Positions 27,147 through 35,535 of a stretch of DNA of 48,139 bases are shown here, piece after piece. The translations under genes were made by a program, and so were the position numbers. A model generated the notes under the pieces. It searched no databases and was not told the DNA's origin. It saw only the letters and a program-made list of their open reading frames with translations. The stretch is from Acidobacteriota bacterium (GTDB lineage Bacteria > Acidobacteriota > Terriglobia > Terriglobales > Acidobacteriaceae). The DNA lies in NCBI GenBank assembly GCA_003224755.1, contig QHZR01000044.1, positions 1 through 48,139 on the forward strand. The letters are read 5' to 3'. Each line of letters begins with the position of its first letter. Position 1 is the stretch's first letter.

Positions 27147-27205
27147 CGTAGAGACGTAGCTCCGCTACGTTTTGAGACGTTGAAAGCAACGTTGCTACTT
27201 TAGGA
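27147..27205. repeat. Two short hairpins between treS and the glycosyltransferase
   Basis: ACGTAGC-TCC-GCTACGT (about 27156-27172) and ACGTTG-AAAG-CAACGT (about 27177-27192) lie in the 66-base gap inside the operon. They resemble interspersed palindromic repeats and could reduce read-through or stabilise the upstream message. Confidence 0.5.
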
Positions 27206-27212
27206 GCTGTTC

Positions 27213-28481
27213 TTGCCCGAAACTTCCATACTCTCCGATGATTTCGTCCGCGAGCTGATCAACGTCGGCGAAGTGGACATCCTCGTCGGAGTGCCCACGT
27301 ATAACGACGGCGCGACCGTGGGTCAGGTGGTACAGGCGGTCCGCGCCGGGCTGCTGCAATACTTTCCGCGCGAGCGTGCAGTCATCATTAATGCAGACGG
27401 CGGTTCACGGGATGGCACACAAGATCTAGTCCGTGCGGCTTCTATCAGCGACCTGAGCGTCGCCCCCGATATCCGCGCTTTGCGGACACTGCACAGCATC
27501 AGCACGCGGTACGAAGGCGGACCGGCCAGCGGAATTGCTTTGCGAACAATCCTTGCGGCGGCCGATCTGCTTCAGGCCCGGGCTTGCGCTATGGTTGCGC
27601 CGGATTCCCCGACACTCGAACCGAACTGGATCGAGCGGTTGCTACGCCCGTTGCTTCGCGATGGCCGGGACCTGGTGTTGCCGGTTTATCGCCGGCATAA
27701 GTTCGAGGGACTGCTTATCCGGAACCTGGTGTATCCGATGACGCGGTCTATCTATAAATGCTCTGTTCGCGAGCCGTACCCTGCTGATTTCGCATTTTCA
27801 GGCACGTTGGGCAGCCGCTTTCTTGCTCAGGACATCTGGACGCAGGACCAGGGGCGCTATGGCACCGAACTATGGCTCACTCTCTCTGCGATCGTGGAAA
27901 GATGCAAGGTGACGCAATCGTTTTTGGGTACCAAGACGCGCTCTGAATCAGGCCCAGCAGACCTGGTGAAGGCGATGCGGGAAAGCGCGGGAGTCCTGTT
28001 CGGTTCACTGGAGGCAAATTTTGCAGCATGGAGTTCTCCGCGCGAACCTCTGGAAGCCCCCTGTGTCGCCTGCGAGCCGACCGTGAGTCTTGAGCATTCG
28101 CGACTAAACCGCAAACGTCTGTATCAGATGTTTGCCTTCGGCGTTTCAGAACTCGAACCGGTCTTTTTATCCATTCTTTCGTCCCCTACTCATGAGGCCC
28201 TGAAACGACTGGCGAAACTGCCGGAAGAAAGATTTTCTTACCCGGAAGAACTCTGGGTGCGTACCGTGTATGAATTTGCCGCGGCCTATCACAAAGCGGT
28301 GATTGGCCGCGATCATATTGTGCAGGCGCTGGTGCCGCTGTTCCGGGGACGGGCGTTTACCTTTTTGACCGAGAACCGTGATGCTTCCGCCGATCAGGTC
28401 GAGGCAAACATCGAATCGTTGTGTCAAGCGTTTGAACAGCAAAAGCCGTACTTGCTTGAAGTATGGAACGGCAGGAAGTGA
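27213..28481 (+). CDS. Glycosyltransferase (family 2-like, nucleotide-sugar dependent)
   Basis: A 422-residue soluble glycosyltransferase starting at TTG. The GT-A fold elements are visible: DILVGVPTYNDGATVGQV at the N-terminus, the nucleotide-sugar loop INADGGSRDGT, AMVAPDSPTLEPNWI and DLVLPVYRRHKFEGLLIRNLV before FAFSGTLG. The C-terminal 150 residues are helical and unlike the usual family 2. The position right after treS suggests synthesis of a sugar-based osmolyte such as glucosylglycerate or mannosylglycerate, but this cannot be proved; it could also decorate a lipid. The stop is followed at 9 bases by the MscS-related gene. Confidence 0.83.
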   Translation: MPETSILSDDFVRELINVGEVDILVGVPTYNDGATVGQVVQAVRAGLLQYFPRERAVIINADGGSRDGTQDLVRAASISDLSVAPDIRALRTLHSISTRYEGGPASGIALRTILAAADLLQARACAMVAPDSPTLEPNWIERLLRPLLRDGRDLVLPVYRRHKFEGLLIRNLVYPMTRSIYKCSVREPYPADFAFSGTLGSRFLAQDIWTQDQGRYGTELWLTLSAIVERCKVTQSFLGTKTRSESGPADLVKAMRESAGVLFGSLEANFAAWSSPREPLEAPCVACEPTVSLEHSRLNRKRLYQMFAFGVSELEPVFLSILSSPTHEALKRLAKLPEERFSYPEELWVRTVYEFAAAYHKAVIGRDHIVQALVPLFRGRAFTFLTENRDASADQVEANIESLCQAFEQQKPYLLEVWNGRK

Positions 28482-28490
28482 GGTTGGCTT

Positions 28491-29210
28491 ATGTGGCAGA
28501 ACTTCATTAGTGAGCTGAACAGGACAATGCACGAAATGGTAGGAAGCCTGGGTCGCTTTCTGCCCCGGTTTTTGGAAATGCTGGCACTTGCGGTGATTGG
28601 TTGGCTGATTGCGTACGTGCTGAAGGCGCTCGTGCGCAGCGCACTTAAGTTGACCCGGTTCGACAAGCTCTCGGAACACACGGGAGCGACCCCGCTGTTG
28701 CGAGGGGCCGCCTTGCCATCGCCGACGGAAATGGTCAGCAGGTTTGTCTTCTGGGTGGCCTGGCTCGGGTTCATTCTGATCGGAATCAACGCCTTGGGAA
28801 TCGTTGGGCTGGAAGAACACGTTTCCAGTTTCTTTGGTTTTCTGCCAAGGCTGTTTGCCGGGTTATTCATTCTCTTTTTCGGACTTCTGGCAGCCAGCTT
28901 CTTTTCTCGAGCAGCGCTGCTGAGCGGGGTCAACGCAGATTTGCCCTCTCCCCGCCTGATCAGTTGGGCGGTGCGCACAATGATCATTCTTTTTGTAGTG
29001 TCAATGGCCTTCGAGGAACTCGGCATCGGCTCACACACGGTTATTGTTGCGTTTGCGCTGACGTTCGGCTCGCTGATGTTGGGCTTCGCGCTGGCGTTCG
29101 GATTAGGCGGCAAGGAACTGGCACGCAAATATCTGGAGAGAAGATTTGGGCGCGAGCAGCCTCCAAATGAACGCGCTCACGAGCATGAGGATGAGCTGTC
29201 TCCGCTGTAA
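28491..29210 (+). CDS. MscS-related membrane protein with conserved TM-helix repeats
   Basis: A 239-residue protein with four to five hydrophobic helices (near 22-45, 82-103, 113-140, 155-175 and 185-208). It has the 'conserved TM helix' repeats found in small mechanosensitive channel relatives (LEMLALAVIGWLIAYVLKALVRS, then FALTFGSLMLGFALAFGLGGKELARKYLERR). The cytoplasmic vestibule domain of MscS is absent. It is the last gene of the treS operon, 9 bases after the glycosyltransferase. Linking osmolyte synthesis to a mechanosensitive-type protein makes physiological sense, because such channels release solutes on down-shock. The tail is acidic and His-rich. Confidence 0.82.
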   Translation: MWQNFISELNRTMHEMVGSLGRFLPRFLEMLALAVIGWLIAYVLKALVRSALKLTRFDKLSEHTGATPLLRGAALPSPTEMVSRFVFWVAWLGFILIGINALGIVGLEEHVSSFFGFLPRLFAGLFILFFGLLAASFFSRAALLSGVNADLPSPRLISWAVRTMIILFVVSMAFEELGIGSHTVIVAFALTFGSLMLGFALAFGLGGKELARKYLERRFGREQPPNERAHEHEDELSPL

Positions 29211-29224
29211 CCTCAGGTTTCGAA

Positions 29225-29280
29225 GTTTCAAGGTTTCAAAGTTTCGGGAACCGCACCCTGGCCCTTTGAAACCTTGAAAC
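29225..29280. terminator. Large hairpin between convergent genes (possible bidirectional terminator)
   Basis: GTTTCAAGGTTTCAAAG (29225-29241) is perfectly complementary to CTTTGAAACCTTGAAAC (29264-29280), giving a 17-pair stem with a 22-base loop. Flanking copies of GTTTCGAAGTTTC extend the symmetry. It lies between the convergent MscS-like and DUF1080 genes. No U-tract is obvious, so it may be an interspersed repeat used as a terminator. Confidence 0.6.
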
Positions 29281-29304
29281 CTCCGAAACTTGAAACTCTG
29301 GCAG

Positions 29305-29955
29305 CTATTTCTTCAGCATCTTCACCGCAACTTCCTTGAAGAAGACGATATCTTTGTCGCTGTGGTTCTGCAGGCCGATGTAGCCATCGTTCGGGCGTGT
29401 TCCGCGCTGAGGTTCAAAATTAAATTTGCGCTCGGGCACGGCATCGCCTTCGGTGTACTCCGAGACTTTGGTGCCGTTCAGCACCACAATGGTCCGAGGA
29501 CCGTCCAACGTTATTTCCATTGTGTTCCACTCAGGGCCGGGCTTGCCGGTGCGGGCGAGCGGCTTGGTCAGTGAGTAGAGCATGCCGGTAATGTGGTACT
29601 CGTCCTCCCCAGCGGCTTCGTTATCAATTTGCACTTCGTAGCCGTAGTGCACCGGCATCCACTCTTCGCGGGGTTCGATGGGGATGCGGATGAAGACACC
29701 AGAGTTGTCGTTGTGGTCGCGCATCTTGAAAACCACGCGAATGGTGCAGTCACCGAGTTTGCCTCCCGTCCAGTAGAGCAGGCCCATGCCGCCGTGCGTT
29801 TGGATCAGCCCATCTTCAACGGTCATCGAGCCCGGCCCGACATGTTTCCAACCTGTCAGGTCTTTGCCGTCAAAAAGCTGCTTCCATTCATCAGTTTGAG
29901 GATGAGCCATAGCAGTCAACAATAGGATCGTGGTTACAACGAGCCAGCGGGTCAC
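29305..29955 (-). CDS. Secreted DUF1080 (3-keto-disaccharide hydrolase-like) protein
   Basis: A 216-residue secreted protein of the DUF1080 family, a concanavalin-type beta-sandwich related to 3-keto-disaccharide hydrolases. Diagnostic motifs are EWKQLFDGKDLTGWKHVGPG, NSGVFIRIP, YGYEVQIDNE, PEWNTMEI and DGYIGLQNHSD. The GTG at 29955 has a GAGG six bases upstream and starts the signal peptide (VTRWLVVTTILLLTAMAHPQ), so I prefer it over the longer frame opening at GTG 30018. It may hydrolyse a glycosidic bond in an oxidised sugar, or only bind a polysaccharide. It is divergent from the S41 gene. Confidence 0.85.
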   Translation of the reverse strand: MTRWLVVTTILLLTAMAHPQTDEWKQLFDGKDLTGWKHVGPGSMTVEDGLIQTHGGMGLLYWTGGKLGDCTIRVVFKMRDHNDNSGVFIRIPIEPREEWMPVHYGYEVQIDNEAAGEDEYHITGMLYSLTKPLARTGKPGPEWNTMEITLDGPRTIVVLNGTKVSEYTEGDAVPERKFNFEPQRGTRPNDGYIGLQNHSDKDIVFFKEVAVKMLKK

Positions 29956-30140
29956 AGGTCGCCTCACGGCACGCCATGTTACACCAGATTCGCGAGTTCG
30001 ATGCGACTGGAGGGCCACGACTAGGGCAGCCGGCCGCGGGTAATCTCAGATGCACCGAAGTTCATGAAATTCGCATCAAAGCAGCTATAATTACCAAAAT
30101 CGGTCGTCTTGCGAGCGCGGCCTTGAAAATCTGGAGTCCG

Positions 30141-31352
30141 ATGTCCACCAAAATTAAGACCTCAATTCTTATTGTTTCTGCGGGAGTTCTGCTGTTCTCG
30201 TTCGCCGGCGGGATCAAGGGCGTGCACGCTTCAAACGACGGTGCCTATAAGCAGATGACCGTCTATAGCGAGGTTCTTTCGCGGGTACGTAGCGAATACG
30301 TGGAAGAGCCCGATCTGCCATCGGTGACGGACGGCGCGCTGCATGGATTGCTTGAGTCGCTAGATTCAAACTCCAGTTATTTGAGTGCGGAGCAGTACAA
30401 AGAGTACAAGGCACACAAGACGAATGCGAAGGGCGACATCGGCGCAACCATCTCCAAGCGCTTCGGCTATGCGTCGGTCGTGTCGGTCCTTCCCGGCGGT
30501 CCGGGAGACAAAGCGGGCTTGCAGGACACCGACATCATTGAGGCCATTGAAGCCAAGAGCACGCGTGAAATGTCGCTGGCCCAGATTCGTAGTTTGCTTT
30601 TGGGCGAGCCGGGTTCAAACCTAAACCTTTCTGTCGTGCGGGCACGCCGGTCGGAGCCGCAGAAGGTGGTGGTCACGCGTGACATTGTGACCGTTCCCGC
30701 CGTAAAAGAGAAAGTTCTTGACGACGGCATCGTGCAAATTCGGGTGGATGCGCTGACCAAAGGCAAGGGTGCGGAGATTGCCAACAAGATCAAGGCAGTT
30801 CAAAAGTCAGGTGCGAAGAAATTGATCCTCGACTTGCGCGACTGCGCGGACGGGGAAGAGTCAGAAGGGATTGCTACCGCAAACCTTTTCATGAATCACG
30901 GTACGATCACCTACTTGCAAGGGCAGAAATATCCCCGCGAAGCCTTTAACGCCGATCCTGGCAAGGATGTAACAACGTTGCCTCTGGTGGTCTTGGTGAA
31001 TAAGGGAACAGCCGGCCCGGCTGAGATCGTTGCTGCCGCAGTGCTCGAGAACGCTCGCGGCGACGTGGTCGGAGACAAGACTTTCGGTGATGGGTCGGTA
31101 CAGAAATTGATTGAGCTTCCCGATGGTTCGGCTTTGATCTTGTCAGTTGCGAAATACTATTCGCCACAGGGCAAAGCTATTCAGGATGCCGCCGTGACTC
31201 CGAACGTGCTGGTTGCCGACGTCGCCGATGATGGCCCGGTGCCGGACGAGGACGAGAATGCTGCTCCCGCAGACCAGGAGAAAAAGGCAGCGCCAGAGCG
31301 CGATGAGCAACTCGACAAAGCTGTTCAAGTGCTGAAGAGTCGGCAGAGCTGA
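30141..31352 (+). CDS. S41-family (C-terminal processing protease) homologue lacking the catalytic dyad
   Basis: A 403-residue exported or membrane-anchored protein from ATG 30141 (signal or anchor MSTKIKTSILIVSAGVLLFSF); the longer frame from 29976 is not credible. It has a cap/N-terminal region, a PDZ domain (about 95-175) and an S41 fold. At the catalytic sites, the Ser three residues before E295 in LVNKGTAGPAEIV is G292, and the Lys of the FGKG motif is D317 (KTFGDGSV). The oxyanion-like DLRNNPGG segment is also altered (DLRDCADGEE). So it keeps the fold but should not cleave peptides. The next gene on the same strand is a penicillin-binding protein, suggesting a cell-wall scaffold role. 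The tail is acidic and Glu/Asp-rich. Confidence 0.85.
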   Translation: MSTKIKTSILIVSAGVLLFSFAGGIKGVHASNDGAYKQMTVYSEVLSRVRSEYVEEPDLPSVTDGALHGLLESLDSNSSYLSAEQYKEYKAHKTNAKGDIGATISKRFGYASVVSVLPGGPGDKAGLQDTDIIEAIEAKSTREMSLAQIRSLLLGEPGSNLNLSVVRARRSEPQKVVVTRDIVTVPAVKEKVLDDGIVQIRVDALTKGKGAEIANKIKAVQKSGAKKLILDLRDCADGEESEGIATANLFMNHGTITYLQGQKYPREAFNADPGKDVTTLPLVVLVNKGTAGPAEIVAAAVLENARGDVVGDKTFGDGSVQKLIELPDGSALILSVAKYYSPQGKAIQDAAVTPNVLVADVADDGPVPDEDENAAPADQEKKAAPERDEQLDKAVQVLKSRQS

Positions 31353-31370
31353 AAGAAAGCTAGAAGTAGC

Positions 31371-31420
31371 AATTCAGAAGTTGGGACAACTCGCTATTTC
31401 TGCGTTCTTACTTCTGAATT
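31371..31420. terminator. Hairpin after the S41 homologue
   Basis: AATTCAGAAGT (31371-31381) and ACTTCTGAATT (31410-31420) are exact complements, separated by 28 bases, and are followed by CTTCCTTTT. This is a plausible weak terminator, with the penicillin-binding-protein gene 70 bases further on. Confidence 0.45.
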
Positions 31421-31490
31421 CTTCCTTTTACAACAACGCGAAAACGTCCTTCCCAAACGCACCTAACTGATATCCTAAGCGCAACCCTCC

Positions 31491-33719
31491 ATGCCAGCAG
31501 TTCTGGAAGAGTTGCAGTCGATTGAGTCGCGCCGCCGCAAGCTTGTCGGCCGAATTGTCTTCGGTCTGATGGTCCTACTCTCGGCGCTCATCGGCGCCCT
31601 AGGCGGACTGCTGCTGATTTATTCGACCGACCTGCCGCAGGTGGAACACCTAGAGAATTACCGGCCCATTTCCACGACCGAACTCTACGACGTTCACGGA
31701 CACACAATCGGAACCTTCGCACTTCAGCGGCGCGTGGTGGCTTCTTACCAGGACTTCCCGAAAGTCTTGCGCGATGCGCTGATCTCGACTGAAGACAAGA
31801 GCTTCTACCGCCACTGGGGCATCAATGTTTGGAGGATCATCGGCGCGGCTTATCGCGACGTGGAGTCGGGAGAGCGCGCGCAGGGCGCCTCAACCCTGAC
31901 TATGCAACTGGCGCGCAATCTGTTTCTCTCGCCTGATCGCTCCTACCATCGCAAGATTCAAGAGGCATTGCTCGCAATTCAGATTGAACGCAGGTTCACC
32001 AAAGAGCAGATTTTCATGCTCTATGCCAACCAGATCTATCTCGGCCACGGCGTTTACGGATTTGAGGCAGCGTCCGAGTACTACTTCAGCAAGCCTGCAA
32101 AGCAGCTAACGCTGGATGAAGCGGCTTTGATTGCCGGCTTGCCGAAGTCTCCGGTGTACTACTCGCCCATAAACCATCCTGATCGCGCGCTGCACCGCCG
32201 CAATCTGGTCATCAACTCCATGCTCGAAGACGGAAAGATTACAGCTCTTCAAGCCACGGACGCGCGTAACCAACCTATGCGTCTGAATCTGGCACATGAT
32301 CCGAATTCGCTGGCGCCGTATTTTGTGGAGGAGGTGCGGCGTTATCTCGAGAATAAATACGGCACCGACGAAGTACACTCCGGCGCTCTGCGCGTGTACA
32401 CGACCCTCGACATGGATCTGCAGTCGGTCGCAAATCAAGCGGTGTTGGACGGCTTGGCGGCGTACGAACGCCGTCACGGATGGCAGGGACACCTGGACAA
32501 TGTGTTATTGGAAGGGCAGAAGCTCGCGGGCTATAGACATCCCGATTGGGACGAGCCGCCTGCCGCCGGCAGCTATGTACATGCGCTGGTGACCGCAGTA
32601 TCTCCCGGCATGGCGAGACTCAAGATTGGAAACGACATTGCAGTTTTGTCGCAAGTTGACGTTGCCTGGACGAAAAGGCAACCTACAAAATTGCTGACAC
32701 CCGGCGACGTGATCTATGTGAACGTGCTGTCGCGAGCCTCCGATAATCAGATGCGTGTGAGTCTGGAGCAGGACTCGGGATCGCAAGCGGCATTGCTCGC
32801 CATAGACAACGCTACCGGTGAGGTGCGTGCAATGGTCGGCGGTCGCAACTTTAACGTCTCGAAGTTCAATCGTGCCACACAAGCGTTGCGGCAGGTGGGG
32901 TCTTCGTTCAAGCCTTACGTATATACGGCTGCGATTGATCAGGGTGCGCGGCCGGATGACGTCATCCTTGACGCACCAGTAACGTTTCAGAGTTCGTCGG
33001 GCGCTTACTCTCCGCATAATTTCGACGAGAAATACGAAGGAATTATCACGCTCCGTCGCGCGCTGGCACAGTCGCGAAACATTCCGGCACTGAAGCTCGC
33101 CGACAGGACCGGAATTCGCGTGGTCGAGGATTATGCTCGAAAGTTCGGAATCAGCTCGCCCCTTCCTCCTTACTTGCCGGTTGCGCTGGGCGCTGCTGAA
33201 GTCACACTAATGGAACAAACTTCAGCGTATAGCGTGTTTCCCGATGACGGGGTGCGGTTGGTCCCTCGTTTAATCGCCAAGGTGACGGACTACGATGGCC
33301 GCACTCTCGAAGAAGATTATCCCGAGGTGAAAGACGTAATCAGTTCGCGCACCGCCCGACTGATGACATCCATGCTCCTGGGTGTGGTACAGCACGGCAC
33401 AGCCGTTGCAGCGACAAAACTGAAATTGCCCTTGGCAGGAAAGACGGGCACCACGAATGATTTTACCGATGCCTGGTTCGTCGGCTTCTCGCCGTCGCTG
33501 ACCGCGGGAGTGTGGATAGGTTACGACGAAAAGAAAACGCTGGGCCCAAAGGAGACCGGAGCGCGTGCGGCGTTGCCGGTCTGGATGCAATTCATGTCTG
33601 CTGCGCTGGCGGGGAAAGATCCTGGTCAGTTCCAACTCCCGCCTGACCTGCCGCCGCAGAACACGGCACAAACCGTCGATACGTCAGACCTCGCGCCGGC
33701 GGGGGATGAAAGTCACTGA
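31491..33719 (+). CDS. Class A penicillin-binding protein (PBP1A-like transglycosylase/transpeptidase)
   Basis: A 742-residue inner-membrane enzyme that polymerises and cross-links peptidoglycan. The cytoplasmic N-terminus is followed by a membrane helix (about 19-45). The glycosyltransferase 51 domain holds catalytic E101 (ISTEDKSFYRHWG), GASTLTMQLARNLFLSP and RFTKEQIFMLYANQIYLG. The transpeptidase domain has the SxxK motif (GSSFKPYVY), SRN (AQSRNIPAL) and KTG (GKTGTTNDFTDAWFVG). All active-site motifs are present. It lies downstream of the inactive-looking S41 homologue. No other division gene is nearby. Confidence 0.92.
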   Translation: MPAVLEELQSIESRRRKLVGRIVFGLMVLLSALIGALGGLLLIYSTDLPQVEHLENYRPISTTELYDVHGHTIGTFALQRRVVASYQDFPKVLRDALISTEDKSFYRHWGINVWRIIGAAYRDVESGERAQGASTLTMQLARNLFLSPDRSYHRKIQEALLAIQIERRFTKEQIFMLYANQIYLGHGVYGFEAASEYYFSKPAKQLTLDEAALIAGLPKSPVYYSPINHPDRALHRRNLVINSMLEDGKITALQATDARNQPMRLNLAHDPNSLAPYFVEEVRRYLENKYGTDEVHSGALRVYTTLDMDLQSVANQAVLDGLAAYERRHGWQGHLDNVLLEGQKLAGYRHPDWDEPPAAGSYVHALVTAVSPGMARLKIGNDIAVLSQVDVAWTKRQPTKLLTPGDVIYVNVLSRASDNQMRVSLEQDSGSQAALLAIDNATGEVRAMVGGRNFNVSKFNRATQALRQVGSSFKPYVYTAAIDQGARPDDVILDAPVTFQSSSGAYSPHNFDEKYEGIITLRRALAQSRNIPALKLADRTGIRVVEDYARKFGISSPLPPYLPVALGAAEVTLMEQTSAYSVFPDDGVRLVPRLIAKVTDYDGRTLEEDYPEVKDVISSRTARLMTSMLLGVVQHGTAVAATKLKLPLAGKTGTTNDFTDAWFVGFSPSLTAGVWIGYDEKKTLGPKETGARAALPVWMQFMSAALAGKDPGQFQLPPDLPPQNTAQTVDTSDLAPAGDESH

Positions 33720-33735
33720 ACCCACGAGGCAAACT

Positions 33736-33770
33736 GCGACGCGGATTTCGCGGATAAACGCTGATTAAGT
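33736..33770. repeat. CGCGGATTTCGCGGATAAACG intergenic repeat
   Basis: Another copy of the repeat family seen at 2772-2857 and 43239-43418. It lies in the 249-base gap between the penicillin-binding-protein and PhoX-like genes, in which no gene is visible. Confidence 0.5.
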
Positions 33771-33968
33771 CTATTCAGCAAATGCAAAGAAATGAGCATT
33801 CGTGCCTTACGCTTTCTTGACCCGTCCAGCTTTCATTTCCGCAGCTTGTTGAATTTTAATTAACGAAACCTTAACCGCATTCTCACTTCTGCAGAATTAC
33901 TCTCCACTTTCGCTGCGAGCACCGACCGCTTCCAGCGACGTCAGTACTCATCCAAAGCGGAGATTCTT

Positions 33969-35461
33969 ATGAACGTTCACCGGCTAATGTCGGTAGGGTC
34001 CACTATACTGTTGACCGCCACACTTGCGTTTTCACAATCGGGCATTGGGCCAATTGCCAGTTCCGTTCCCAATGCGCAGAAACGTCTTGGCGCTCCAGCC
34101 ACAGTTATTGCGCCCGGATATACGCTAAAAACGGTGATCACCGGTCATGCCGCGCTTGAAAATCCGTCGGGGGCAATAACCAACTTCGGATTTCTGAGCG
34201 ACGGCACGTTGACTGAACCCGACGAGAACGCCTATTTGGTTTTCGACAGCAATCCGGGAGGGCCGGAGGCCGATTTTGACTACGGCCGCCATTTCGTTTT
34301 TCAAGGACACGAGAATAGCGGCAATCTGGCGTACATCACTCGCGTGAACCTCGATGTCACCGATCCCGCACACCGTGTCACGCTGCTTACTCCGCCGGAT
34401 CCCGTCACGGGTTTAACCAATTTCAATTCGATTGACGGCTCAACCTACGATCCCGCCACCAACACACTGTTCTTTACCCAAGAGGCGGGTAGTAACGGCG
34501 GAGTGATTCAAGTCACTCCGACCTGGCCTCCAAAGGTGACGACGCTCTATGCAATTATTGGCCGCGGCGGCTTCGAGGGTATTCACACTGATGATTGGGG
34601 AAATCTGTTGATCATTGAGGATTCAGGCGGCATTACAGTGAACGTTGATCCCGACAATCCAACCAGCCCAAAAGTGGCGAAGCAGCCCAACTCGTTCGTA
34701 TATCGCTTCCTGCCCAAATATCCCTCTGATGTTTCGGCTGGCGGCAAACTGCAGGCACTGCGGGTGTGGATCGAGGGTGAGCCAGTTGTATTCCACGCCG
34801 ACGATCCGGTTGGTGACGTGTTCTCAAGTGCACAGTTGGCGCTACACACTCCCGGGACCTCGTATCAGGCAGACTGGGTGACCGTACACGAAACGGACGT
34901 TGATGGCATCGCTTCCTTCGATGCCAACGCTGGGGCCAAAGCGGCTGGCGCAACGCCTTTCAAGCGCCCTGAGAATGCCCAATTCCTGCCGGGTTCAAGT
35001 TTTCTGACATTTTTCTTCGACCCGACCGGCGACACCGATGCCGGCGCAGGAACGCCGAGTCTAGCTGCGCGGGGTTCTTGGGGATCCATTTTCCGCGTGG
35101 ATCTTAACGAGGACCGGAATACTGGCAAAATTTCGATCTTTGTTCTGGGAGATGACGATCACGCATCGTTCGACAACCTGACCTTCGCGAATGATCACAC
35201 GTTGCTTGCCGCCGAAGACCGGGGTGACACGTATGGGCGTTTTCCACCGATGTTTCAGCTGCCGCCCGCCGCCTTATTGCGCTGGGACGTGACAGCCTCT
35301 CCTTAGTCAGAGGAGAAGACAACGAGCCTACGGGGCTGCATGTTTCCATAGGAAGTACATCAGTTGACGGCTTGCCAGGAACACTGAATAACCTGGCGAA
35401 GCCCCGCGCATTTCTCACGCGCCAACATGGGGAAAATGTGCTGTGGGAGATTCGCAAGTAA
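33969..35461 (+). CDS. PhoX-like (DUF839) secreted protein with a C-terminal frameshift
   Basis: The intact frame runs 33969-35306 (445 residues). Signal peptide 1-22 is followed by a beta-propeller of the PhoX/DUF839 type (DYGRHFVFQGHEN, GGFEGIHTDDWGNLLIIEDSG, FKRPENAQFLPGSS). PhoX enzymes use metal in the propeller to hydrolyse phosphate esters in the periplasm. After LLRWDVTASP a stop occurs, but the conserved tail continues one frame away as GEDNEPTGLHVSIGS and RAFLTRQHGENVLWEI, ending at TAA 35461. One missing base near 35303 explains this. The terminator 18 bases after 35461 fits the restored end. Enzymatic activity is plausible but not certain. Confidence 0.85.
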
Positions 35462-35478
35462 GTTGCTCCGACAAACGG

Positions 35479-35505
35479 AACGCCGCCCAAGTGGACGGCG
35501 TTTTT
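35479..35505 (+). terminator. Terminator of the PhoX-like gene
   Basis: Stem AACGCCG / CGGCGTT (35479-35485 with 35496-35502), loop CCCAAGTGGA that adds two inner pairs, then further T. It lies 18 bases after the restored stop at 35461. Confidence 0.8.
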
Positions 35506-35535
35506 CGTGTTGTGATCAAGTTTAGAGTGACGAGA

